Source: Nageia nagi (Eukaryota; Pinophyta). From it: a stretch of DNA of 64,000 bases. A program made the position numbers and the translations under genes. Numbering within the stretch: the stretch's first letter is position 1; the number at the start of each line of letters is the position of its first letter. The notes under the pieces were generated by a model that saw nothing but the letters and a program-made list of their open reading frames with translations, was not told where the DNA came from and did no database searches. Below are positions 13,000 through 23,806 of this stretch, piece by piece. The stretch spans positions 20,088,001 to 20,152,000 of the forward strand of contig JBITNC010000001.1 of NCBI GenBank assembly GCA_050084985.1, given 5' to 3'.

Positions 13000-14274
13000 A
13001 TAAGTGAAATAAACCCATATCCTAATATATTAGACTTGTTTGAATTTCCAACTCACCCCTTGACTCTTATTCCATTAATATAATTTACTCTACTAGTACT
13101 TTTATTTCAAGTACTCTAATACACACAAATGTGTTAAACAAATAAAATCACTATCCCATTCACATGTCATAACTAATGCTAGTCCAATAATAGAAAAATA
13201 AAGTAGCCTTTATTATCATGACAATAAATAATTCCATCCTTTTAAATAAACTACAAATTCCATAATTCAAATTCTCAACATTAAATATTTTAACACTAGT
13301 AGCTAAAATATGAGAAATACACCTAGACTTGAATGGAAAAATAAGAAGAGAGAGGCTCCTTTCTTCACAAATATCAAGGCCAATATTTAGAGAAGAGAGG
13401 GGATGAGTGGTTGTTCCTTTTTCTAAAGGTTTCTTAGCTATTTATAGCAAAATATTGGTGTAACCCTTCCAAAAAGTTTACTATTTGTCCACCTCAACTT
13501 TCTTTCCATGAGGGACATGGAGGCTTTTTATTTTATGATGGGATTTAACCAATTTTTTTTGTAAGTTACAAGATTTAGATAGTCTCTTAAATTATTTTCC
13601 ACACCTCATGCAAGATACCAAAATGTATGGAAATAGTATTTCAATTATTTTGCACATCTAATTCAAAATACCAAAATATATGGAAATAGTCCCTCAACCT
13701 TTAATAAATTTATTTTCACCTAACCCTAGAATTTATTACATGTGAAAGTAAAATTCTTTATTGAAAATTTTAAATTTAGGTATCTAGAATATTCCCTTGC
13801 AATATTCAAAATAGCTAATTAATTTTTCAAAGCAATTTAGGAATGCATAATAAATATTTTAGCATATAATTTTACCTACAGAGATCAACTATTCTTGAAG
13901 GTAAATTTTGTTAGCACAAGCATGGATATAATACACATAAAAAGGATCGAGTATCATGTACAATCATTATGAGATGTAATTATATAATTTACAAATGTCT
14001 TTATAGGCTATCAGTGAATTAATGCCAATCATTTCTTCACTTTTATCAATCCATTCCTATAACCAACTCATCTTTAGTTCCCTAAGATCTCCAATCTGAC
14101 TCCTATGCTAGGTTAACTTGTAATTTTTGTCACAACAACCTTGAAGCTAACATCAAACTAACATAAATATTGCATATAACCATTCATTATTAGTCATATC
14201 ATAACCCATATAGTCTCAATCTACATTCAAATTCTTGAAGGCATTCAAGTAGTGCAATTAGGTGGGACATTACA
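13000..14274 (-). repeat. 3' LTR of minus-strand gypsy element 3 (left limit uncertain)
   Basis: On the minus strand the LTR begins TGTAATGTCCCACC immediately after a polypurine tract at 14,275. A TATA-like box (CTATAAATAG, minus) lies at 13,438-13,447, where U3 should end. The left end is not defined because the matching 5' LTR is not in the window. Confidence 0.5.
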
Positions 14275-14290
14275 TACTACCCCCCCTAAA
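14275..14290 (-). promoter_or_regulatory. polypurine tract
   Basis: The minus strand reads TTTTTAGGGGGGGTAGTA just before the LTR start TGTAATG. This is the plus-strand priming site expected next to a 3' LTR. Confidence 0.6.
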
Positions 14291-14939
14291 AAGGAACACA
14301 GTCCTTATATTATTAAATACAAATAATAGAGTTTAATAGTGTTTACGTAATCACTCAAAAAATAAGGAAATTATATTCTCAAGATAGATACATCTTACCA
14401 AGTGGAAGAAGATTCAGAGTACTTGTCCCATTAGACTAAACATTCATTTATCTCCCAACTTCTTAATTTCCTAGTCCTAAAAGCTAAGATTCATTTGTAA
14501 GTTAAAAAAATCCAACACATTAGAAAGGTTAACAACATACTTTCTCAATAATAAGACATGAAAGACATCATCATTTTTGACAAACTTGGTTGAAAAACAA
14601 GTTTATAGGTAATTGGATTCTTCTTTTCAACTATTTCAAAAGGACCAACAAACTAGGGATCCAATTTGGTATAATTTATAGAACTTTTTATAGTTCAAAC
14701 TTGTAAGAATACTTTATCATTCACAATAAATTCTTCAAGAGTTATCTTGAGGTAAACATAACTCTTTTATCAGTCAACAACTTCCTTGAGCTTTTATCAT
14801 ATAGACTTGAGTTGCTCCACCATTTTCTTTAACATTTTAGGTTGGATCATCACTTGATCCTCTTGATTAGTCCAAGATAAAGGAGTTCTACATCCCCTTC
14901 AAAAAAGGACTTCAAATGGGGGCACTTTTAAATATGAAT
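14291..14939 (-). pseudogene. Ty3/gypsy integrase C-terminus remnant, element 3
   Basis: The minus strand encodes the end of a gypsy polyprotein. FKSAPI lies next to the chromovirus LTR and corresponds to the usual APFEALYG region. Then come KKFYKLYQIGSLV (the usual GP-F-I-RVG fold) and DDVFHVLLLRKYV (the usual VFHVSMLRKYV). Many stops are present. The frame is cut at 14,940 by the plus-strand chromovirus. The upstream integrase and RT of this element are not found on the other side at 29,435. Confidence 0.7.
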
Positions 14940-15478
14940 TGTTAGGATCCCAAATCCTAACATTTACCTATGTTTATTTATGCTTTAGTTAATTTAATTA
15001 TATAATTATTTGTTTGACCGTATCTTGTCCATAACTTTTGACTCAAGTATCTGTTTAAGCCCATTATTTTTCAAATTTTATAGAATTTGAACTCTAATAT
15101 ATTTCTCTATCTTAATTAATTAAGATTCTATATGAAAGGCTAAAAATATCATCTTATAGTCCAAAATGTTGTTTTAATGTTAGACCATATTTCTAACATT
15201 AGGGTAAGAGGACTATAAATTCTTGTAATAAGGCTAAATAGGGCATATGGAAAATCATTTTATTTTTTTGAGTTATAAGGAGGAAGCTCCCTTGTAGCAG
15301 CATGCGATTCATATTGCTATTTAGTAAGGTTATTTTATTTTGCTACTTATTGTTAGTTCGAGTATCTCATTCTATTTGCTTTATTTCATGCATTATGAGT
15401 TTGTGGTTATGTTGTATTTCAATATTTATTTTGGTATTTGGGGTAAACACCCATTTTTGTTTTACTAGAATCTTCATA
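14940..15478 (+). repeat. 5' LTR of chromovirus
   Basis: It begins TGTTAGGATCCCAAATCC and ends near TCTTCATA just before the primer site. It aligns over its whole 539 bp with 28,896-29,434, including TTTATTTATGCTTTAGTTAA and CCATATTTCTAACATTAGGG. The copies differ at many sites, so the insertion is old. Confidence 0.85.
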
Positions 15479-15480
15479 AG

Positions 15481-15493
15481 TGGTATTAGAGAC
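15481..15493 (+). promoter_or_regulatory. primer-binding site, tRNA-iMet type
   Basis: TGGTATTAGAGAC is close to the initiator-methionine primer site TGGTATCAGAGCC and lies two bases after the 5' LTR end. Confidence 0.7.
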
Positions 15494-15949
15494 TCAATTT
15501 TGGCTACTTGTGGGCTTTTCTATTTGGCTACATCGAGTGAGAAAGATAGAAATTATCCTTTTTACAATAAAAAATCTGGCCATTTCATTTTTAGATTGGA
15601 AGGTTGCATCAAAGTGAAACTCTAGAAATTCCTATTTTTTCCAACCAAAATTCCATTCTTTTTTTTAGAATATCAAGAAACCCTTAAACTTGTCACCCAA
15701 CTAGTTTGTATTCCACATGGAGGGCAGAAGATCTTAAGATCCCACCTTGGAAAAATTAGGTCATGAGGTTAAACAAATTTGAGTTTAACTTGGTGGAGTT
15801 AACCTTCAATTAGCTCTTCAAGATATAAATGATAAGCTTATGGGATTGACCACTAAATATGATTCAATGAAAATAGGTTTACCATAGGTACAAAATTTTA
15901 TATAGGTACGTAAAACCAACTTCATCAAGTTCAGGTTTCAATAATCTTT

Positions 15950-16660
15950 AGGGCATGATACTTAAATGTAGGCATAGTTGGTGTATATGAGAGGTCCCCA
16001 AGCCTTCATCCTCCCACAAATAGTGAAGATGGATTTTCCTAAACTTGAAGGAGAGGGACCAACAAGCTATATTTATAGAGAAAAAATATATTTTATGTTG
16101 AATCAAATTCTTGAGTCTAAGAATATCAATATCACTTCTTTCCATTTCGAGAACAAGGCCATTCAGTGGTACTAATTGTCCAAAAAAACTAATGGGACCC
16201 CATGTTGGGGGGATTTTACATAAACTTTGTTGGTATGGTTTGGCCCAAGTGATTTTGAGGATTTACAAGAGCCCTTACAAAACTATGATAGACATTAATG
16301 GTGAAGGAATATCAAACATAATTTGAAAACCTTGAAATTCGCACAAAGGGATTAGATGAAGCTTTTTTTAGGAATTGCTTCATTAGTGGGATGAAGGAAT
16401 ACATCAAGGTAGAATTAAAAATATGTTATCCTACCATTATGATATAAGCTATTGGATTGGCCAAATTGGTAGAAGACAAATTCAATGCCCAACGTAGATA
16501 AGGGAAGTAACCATTCAATAAACCATAAGGTTCTCAAGCTACTCCAAAACTTATATGTTCATTTCAAATTAAGTGGCTCAATCAAGAGGAAATGAATGAG
16601 CACAAAGTGAAGAGTATTTACTATAATTGTGATAAAAAGTATGCACCTAGCCATAGGTGT
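15950..16660 (+). pseudogene. chromovirus gag with broken zinc knuckle
   Basis: The frame starting at 15,978 reads QIVKMDFPKLEGEGPTSYIY, then YFMLNQILESKNINITSFHF and NKAIQWY, which is the chromovirus gag capsid pattern. Further on, with frame changes, are parts resembling GPSDFED and the end of the capsid domain. The zinc knuckle at 16,616-16,660 reads YYNCDKKYAPSHRC where the family has CYNC-EKY-PGH-C; the first cysteine is a tyrosine. Stops and frameshifts make it non-functional. Confidence 0.75.
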
Positions 16661-16799
16661 ACTACATAGAGGTTGTATTTACTTGATACCAATATTTTTG
16701 ATGATTCAAAGGATGAGACTATTATTGAGGAAGAAGCTAGTGAGCTTGAAACAATTGAAGAAGAAATAATTTATTATAGTTCTCTTGTAGGAATCACAA

Positions 16800-17110
16800 C
16801 ACCTTAAATAATAAATGATAATGGATATTTCAAAAAATAGTCCATCATTATTTTACTTGACTCTAGAAATACATATAATTTCATTGAACCTAATGTGTCC
16901 AAATAGGCTAATTGTTTTATTTATCCTCAAAATAATTTTAATGTAATGATTGGAAATGGAGGTATAATTTCTTGCAAGAGAAAATACCACAATGTTAAGC
17001 TCAACATGGGTGACTATCACATTCAGAATGATATATATGTACTTTCATTAGGAGGGTGTGATGTGATCTTAGGAGGTCAATGGTTACACACATTGGGATG
17101 AATATTATGG
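16800..17110 (+). pseudogene. chromovirus protease remnant
   Basis: The plus strand encodes SIIILLDSRNTYNFIEPNV, matching the retropepsin active-site region (LLDSGATHNFI). The glycine of the DSG triad is arginine at 16,859-16,867. MIGNGGIISCKR and YVLSLGGCDVILGGQWL follow, the usual C-terminal half of the domain. Confidence 0.75.
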
Positions 17111-17339
17111 GACATCATTAAACTATGGATGAAATTAATTATTGAAGGATATATGTATCATCTTACCATACTACATGTTGGTCCATCATAGATTATAAGT
17201 TCTCATCATATGGAGAAGCTAATTTAGAAAGGAAAAAATGAGATGGTAGGAAAACTATTTGCACTACATACAACTACTCAAGGTGGAGAGGGAGGTTAAT
17301 TAGTAGAGATACAAAAATTCTTAGCATACCATGATAGAG

Positions 17340-17660
17340 TTTTTGAACAACCAAAAAGGCTACCCCCCAATCAACCTCAATACCACATTATAAAACTAAT
17401 CCCTAGTAGTCAACCACCCAATATTTGTACTTATCTCTATCCTTGTTTAGAAAATGAGGAAATTGGAAAGCTAGGCCAAGAGATGTTGGAAGCAAGGATT
17501 ATCAGGCTGAGTGTTAGTCCTTATTGTTCACCTATCATATTAGTCCCCAAAAAGAATGGCTCTTAGAGGTTGTCCATATACTTTTAGGATTTCAACAAAG
17601 TCATTGTAAAAGATAAATTCCTTATTCCCATTATTGATAAATTATTGGATGAGCTACATG
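17340..17660 (+). pseudogene. chromovirus reverse transcriptase, N-terminal part
   Basis: The frame reads LPPNQPQYHIIKLIPSSQPP, then EEIGKLGQEMLEARIIRLS, SPYCSPIILVPKKNGS and FNKVIVKDKFLIPIIDKLLD. These are the classic early gypsy RT motifs. It ends at ELHGA at the GAGCC target site. The domain resumes at 26,418. Confidence 0.85.
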
Positions 17661-17665
17661 GAGCC
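17661..17665. repeat. left target-site duplication GAGCC
   Basis: GAGCC here and at 26,413-26,417 flank the nested element. Removing the element and one copy joins GAGCTACATGGAGCC to AAATACTTG and restores the RT order. Confidence 0.85.
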
Positions 17666-20480
17666 TATTGTGGGACTTTTTCTTTCCTACTTTGCTAATA
17701 GGAAAATGATTTTTCTTACAAGGCATATGGAAAACACCAACAACTAAGTGGTAAGGTATGATCCCTACCCACTATGAGGATTGGTTACCTCAAAGGTATC
17801 ATGATTTGGATGTGTAAGAAGTGACTTAGGAGACTATTTAAGAAGTTTAAAGTTGTTTACAACTCAAATAAAATTTATTAATCAAGGGCTTAAATGGTTT
17901 GTGTCTCTATAAAAGGATCATTTCTCAAAAAAGTTAAAAATTAGATTGTAAAAGTTACAAAAAAAAAAATAATAAAAGAAAAATGGTATATTAGAGTATG
18001 ATATATGAATTGGGAGAAAGTGCATATATTCTCACTAATTAATGTAAGGAATGAGACTTGCTTCTTTGATATTGATATAAGTTCCACACACTCCTATCCC
18101 TATCACTAACCAACTACATGAATGTACTTGTGCAAGGAGCATGAAGCTATGGGAAAGGGTTGTTGTAAAGTAGATAATGGGTGAATCCTCAATAGTGGAG
18201 TGTTCTTGTGCTAAGAGACACAAAACAAGTCATCCCAAACAACACAAGTCTTATATAAAAATCATGAACCATTATACATCATATCTCACTCAAAGATTAG
18301 TTCAATTGGTTTTCAACAAACTCTTTCATTCACCTCAATACAAGGTTTATGAAATGAACTAAGAAACTAGAGAAAAATAAGATAGAAATATCATTCCTCC
18401 ACTAGATTCAATAGGGCATTCAACACATGGTCATGATTTCATTGATGAGAGCATTCACCATTTAATTTCTTGAGATAATAACACATTTGTAAATGGAGTA
18501 ACTTGTATATTTAGAAATAATATTTAAGTTTCTCACAAGTGCAAAATGTCTAATCTTATACAAATGAACACAAATAGGATATAAATGGTTTTCTTGGAAA
18601 CCCTAAGTGATTCCCTAACCCTAATTATAAAATATGAGAAAATATAAATGGTCCAATCATAAAGTACCACATGGCATTATAAGACTTCTTCCAAGCTTAT
18701 AGGAGAAAATCCTCATTTTTCATAAGTTTGGGAATTAAATATTAATATAATAAATTATTTTATCAAAATAAAAATCATTTTCTTCAAAATAAAAATAAAC
18801 TTAAAAATTTCAACTAAGATGATGGTGGGCCCAAAGTTGCAAGACATTCCTCAAAATCCTTATCAATAACTTGGTTGTCATATTTGAATTATGCACCATC
18901 TATGAGTTCCTTACCAAAAAATAGATGTGGAGGTGAGGGTATGCTCCTAGGGTTGACATATGCCTAGAAAAGATAATATTTTATCTTTATGAAGCATGCA
19001 CTCAACTAGGAGCTTCATGTTCTTTTCACTTTTATCATCTTGGCTCTCCAACTTATCTCTTTTCACCTTGCATCTAGGACTCCTCCCAAGCTAGGCATAT
19101 GTTTTAAAAAGATAAGATTTTATATTTTGAAATAGTGCACTAAACCCATCAAGTGAACCAATTGGAATGTATGTTTGAAAAGGATAATATTTTCACTTTT
19201 AAAATGATGCACCCAACCTTCAAATCATGCTTGAGTCAAATACTAGCATCAAAAATTTCATGCCTTAGTTAATTTTTCACCATTAGATAAAACTAGGCAT
19301 CTCCTTGTCTTAGGACCACACTACATAATGATAAGATTTTATGTTTTGAAATAGTGCTCCTAACTCCAATCATGCCAATTCGAGTGCATGTTCCAAAAAG
19401 ATAAGATTTTATATTTTTGAGGCATGTATTGGGTTGCACTTTCCAATTTTATCTTATTTTAGGGCCTTAGTAAGTGGAAATTAGCCAAATTTATATTATT
19501 TTTCTACAACTGGTGTCTCCTTGGGTTAGGATCATGCTACATAAAGATAATATTTTATCTTATGAAATTGTGCTCCTAACTCCTCGGGCTAGGAGCATAC
19601 TACAAAAAGATAATATTTTATCTTTTGAAATGATGCTCCTAAATCCCTAGCCTAGGAGCATACTATAGAAAGATAATATTTTATCTTTTGAAATGGTGCT
19701 CCTAACTCCCTAAGGCATTCTTAAATTGGATGCTAGTTTGAGGAGTCCATGCCTTAGTCAAATTTTCTCATGAAATCAAACTAGATGCCTCTTTATCATG
19801 ATTGCATGCCCTCAAAATATAATATTTTATCTTTTTGAGGCTTGTGCTTGCCTCGTAGGTACTTGGACTCCACTTTCTCACCTTTGAACTTGACTTATGT
19901 GGCCTTTTAGCTTGAGCACATTCTTCCAAAATACAAGATTTTATCTTTTTGAGGTATGGGCTAGACTTGAAGTGCTTCTAACTTACCTTCTTCATCCTCC
20001 ATTCTGATCTAGAATGCTCCTCAACCCAAGATATGCCCCAAAAAGATAATATTTTATCTTTTAAAGGCATACATTGGACCTAAGAGTGGACCAATTTGAC
20101 TTTATTGAACTTGATTCTAGTTTGGATAGCCCTAGAACCAAGAACACATCCTAGAACGATAAAATCTTATATTTTTGAAGCATGCATTAGACCTAGGAAT
20201 TGCTCAATTTCATTTGACTTAGATCCAACTTGGCTTGGTTCCCATAATTTCCCTAAGGTCAACTTTTGATTTTCTAGATTTACCCATTTTTTTTGGGATT
20301 TCAAATTTTTACTTTAAGTGAATGATAACACTTAGGCTTGGGGAAAAAAGGCATAATAACTAGTTCATATGAAGCTCTTCAAGTTGGATAAGACAAACAT
20401 ATGACACTATATAAACATGAGTTATTGATTTTCCCCAAAATCATAATATTTTAGAGCATTTTGTGTTATTCATAACAATA
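17666..20480 (-). repeat. left (3') long LTR
   Basis: It begins TATTGTGGGACTTTTTCTTT and ends near CATAACAATA. It aligns with 23,807-26,412, for example CTTTCCTAC-TGCTAATA, GGTTACCTCAAAG-TATCAT and AACCAACTACATGAATG. Divergence is substantial by eye. It has no long ORF and carries about a dozen copies of a palindromic word between 18,960 and 20,180. Confidence 0.8.
18960..20180. repeat. palindromic GATAA-TTATC repeat array, left LTR
   Basis: About twelve copies of AAAGATAATATTTTATCTTT or close variants occur every 60-110 bp (near 18,967, 19,112, 19,327, 19,397, 19,539, 19,606, 19,669, 19,818, 19,930, 20,040 and 20,155). Each has 8-base arms AAAGATAA/TTATCTTT. In the best copies a second inverted repeat, TGCTCCTA and TAGGAGCA, fills the space between them. 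Confidence 0.75.
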
Positions 20481-22590
20481 GCTAAAATAAAATAATAATA
20501 CTAAAATAAATGGAATGAGCAAACTTGATTATAGATGACAACATATGGAGCATTAACAACTAGATACCCTAGGATGGAACCTATATAGGTGGATACATAG
20601 TGACTTTCCTCATTCATAGGGAATGAGCTATTATTAGCATCATCACTCATTATTGCATCACCAATTTCATTATAGTGAGTGAACTCTCACTAGCTATTTG
20701 AGTAGCCATCAGGACACCTACATTTTAGTCCAATTCTGAGGACATTGTATTCATTCAAAGTGTCTATTCCAACTATAGTATTCAATTAAAAAGGGAAATA
20801 TACCCTTGATCTTGATCACTCTTATGAACACTTTCATCACTTTTTACATCAAATAATCATTTAGAATCACTTAAAGTGTCTATTCCAACTATAGTATTTG
20901 GGGAAAAGGAAAACTAGTCCTTGAGCTCATGCGCTCTATGTAGTGTTCCCAATGATACGATTCAAAGATCATTTTTTTTTTTTGCAAAATAAGAGGACAA
21001 TTAGCACACTATTTACACTATAGTACAACTTTAAGGGGCTTAAATTGTAATTGATACCTAGATCAAAAATCTTTTTACAAATAAGAGGATACTTAACACA
21101 CTATTTACATTATAGATGATAGCAACATCTTCAAGTTGCCCTTCATCCTATAATATGGAATTATTTTTAGAGTATATATGATTGAGGTCCTCATATGAAT
21201 TCAAATCTTGATTTGATTCATAACTACTTTTTTCTCCATTTAGGTGCATTTTACTTAACCAATTATTTGATTATGAGTAGTGAGACAAAGATTCTTCAAG
21301 TTCTTTTAACTCCAACTTTGGAAATAACTCTACTTAATATGCTCATTTTTCTTCCATAGTACCTCCATTTATGTGTGAGGTTGATGATCCCTCTATTATA
21401 ACACTTTGTTATCCAATATCATGTAGCTCAAATATTGGATCCTTAACATCTGATTTAGCATCCATCCTAAGAAATGGGTTACCCATGGATTGATATTCAT
21501 CTTCATGCTTCTATGAGGGAATTGGATCATGATCAAATTCATTATCAACATTGTCTTATTCCCACATCTCCCTATAAAAACCATCAAGGCATATGTATAG
21601 CTCCTTGTCTCCATTTTCTCCTTTATCTTAATCCACTAGGAGGGTGAGATATTCATGTTATTTAAATACATATATCCATTCCTTACCAAATATGGTAGAG
21701 AAAATACTTGAAATATCAAGCACCTAGATGTTCACAAAATACAAAGATGATGATCATACAAGGTTTGTGAGGATATTCTTTAAAATACCCCTCATCTAAA
21801 AATTACTATCAACACCTATAGGGTCCTTGTCATCTACTACTATTGGTACAACTCCAATGTCCTTACAAGCTTCATATGTCATCATGTTGAAGTCAATTAT
21901 AGAGCTTACTCTACAATTGGTAAATTTTCTATCCTTGAGGCACATAGATATTGTGAATTCATGCCTCTAAGATTCCTAAGCATTCTCTTCTTCATACTAT
22001 GGATTAAGTGGTTTCTTCTAGTTCTAATGCCATGGGTGGAAAGTTATCTTTTGGGTACTCATCCTCAACTTCACTCTCATGGTTTCTTAGCATTCTCATC
22101 TAGTAGGGTTCATCCTTAAAGAAAAATTAAAATACAAGATTTGGGTCTAGTATATCTTAACATGTGGGTTTGGTTGTCCTTTGATATTCCACATGGGATT
22201 AGTTATTGAAATCTTTTCCACTATATTCCTCTCCATTTTTAGATGGCTCAATAGTGGTGGAAAATATTCTATCCATAGGAATCCCCATTCCTTGCTAAAT
22301 AAGATCAAGTAGGTAACCTTACATGGTACATTAATTACAAATATATCCAATGAATATTTTGTTTTTGATCTTATGGATTATATATATAAATATTCTTCAA
22401 GACACCTACTATTCATACATCACCATCAAAACATCTCATAATTTTATTGTAAGGTGTTACAGTAAAACCAACTCCACAACATAGTGCATGTGACATAAAA
22501 GTTCATTTGGAATTAGAATTTACCTTACAATCATGAAATATTTTATTTATAGGGCAAAATTCTATGGATAATGAAGGGGATTGACGTGCT
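20481..22590 (-). other. internal region of long-LTR element, acidic remnant frames
   Basis: The minus-strand frames here are broken. They are rich in acidic and polar residues (for example DEGQLEDVAII and KHEDEYQSMGNPF) and lie downstream of the protease. I saw no RT, RNase H or integrase motif. It may be a decayed accessory coding region. Confidence 0.4.
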
Positions 22591-23780
22591 TCTTAATTTT
22601 GAGTGAAATATTTGAATGGAAAAGGAGTGAGTTTCTCATTCACTTTGCTATCTTCACAACTTTCAAATACATTGAGACTTGAGGAATTGAAGAGGTCCAA
22701 GGAGTGGAACCATTTTTTACCAAGTTGGATTGGAGTTGGAAATATATCCTTTGGAATATATACCATCACAAAGTCTAGAGAACTTTGCATTTTTGACCCA
22801 ATGGCTTGCACATAAACATTCTCTACTATCTTGACCATCCATGGGTGGACATGTTCCTAGAGGCCCAAGATTGGGATGGGAATGAGTCCAATTTCATGAT
22901 AGGTGTAAAGTGTTATGAGATTGAGATTGGAGCAAGTATCTACCACATAATTATGAAATTATTTTCCTTCAAGGGATAAAGATATCATGTTTAGCTAAAT
23001 CTCCTTCTTCTCTTCTTAGATAACTTCTTCTTTTGGGATCAACTCTTGTATCATGAGATATTTAGCCTTATAATTTATGTTGTTTCATTTTGTACACTAG
23101 TCAAGCTTGTGCAACATGTGGAGGAGGTGCATGGGAATCATGTTGATGTCTTCTATTCATCATTTGTTCTTTCTTAAACTATTCTACATCATCTCTTAAT
23201 TACCATAAGGCACCTTTTATTCAATATAATTCCTCATATTGCATATGCTACACAAGTGCATAACCCCATCTCCACAATATTTCTATATAACATTTGGAAA
23301 TGTCAAACCTAGGATTATTGGGTGAACTTGGAAGATTTTTAGGATCATTAGAGATGGAATAAGTCATTTGCATTGGTGCAACCTAACCGCTTATGTGATC
23401 CCATGTGTTAGATTGAGTTGGACACATTGATTGTATTAGCCATGTTCAATGATTGAAGTTCACACCTTGAACTAGTAGTTGGTTTATGATAGAAATCAAA
23501 TTAGTAGTCCCTCTTGTTTGAGGTTGTGTATAACTAGGTGAAATATATGGTTAGCCTTAAGAGTTTCCTAACATACGTCCTAACCACCATGATATTGTTT
23601 CCATGATTGTGTAATATGATGGATATAGGAACCATCAAATAATGTCCTTCTAGGACTTAGGATGTGTACTTGTGGTATGCTAGTAACAAAGGCTTGGATA
23701 TCTTGTTTAGTGTATGCATTTGTTCAAAGGACTTAAGTAAAAAAAAAAAAAAAACTAAAAAGAAAAACAACTCTTACTAA
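22591..23780 (-). pseudogene. gag-protease remnant of long-LTR element
   Basis: The minus strand encodes YVVDTCSNLNLITL near 22,930-22,960, a retropepsin active site in which the usual DTG/DSG reads DTC. DFVMVYIPKDIFPTP and LGKKWFHSLD follow (22,600-22,840), matching the C-terminal half of gypsy protease. Upstream to about 23,780 the frames are gag-like but heavily broken. The frame at 22,593-22,838 is open for 81 codons. Confidence 0.6.
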
Positions 23781-23790
23781 ATACAAATAT

Positions 23791-23804
23791 AGTTCTAGCA
23801 CCAA
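23791..23804 (-). promoter_or_regulatory. candidate primer-binding site
   Basis: The minus strand reads TTGGTGCTAGAACT two bases after the 5' LTR end. It partly matches the iMet primer site TGGTATCAGAGC (about 8 of 12), so it is only a candidate. Its position agrees with minus-strand orientation. Confidence 0.4.
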
Positions 23805-23806
23805 TT

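Noticed and set aside
15302-15625. 107-codon plus-strand ORF
   Set aside because: It spans the chromovirus LTR end and primer site, so it is a chance frame in noncoding element sequence.
18960-20180. Regularly spaced palindromes resembling a CRISPR array
   Set aside because: Spacing and spacer sequences are partly repeated and the units lie in both LTRs of a retrotransposon. There are no cas genes and the context is eukaryotic.
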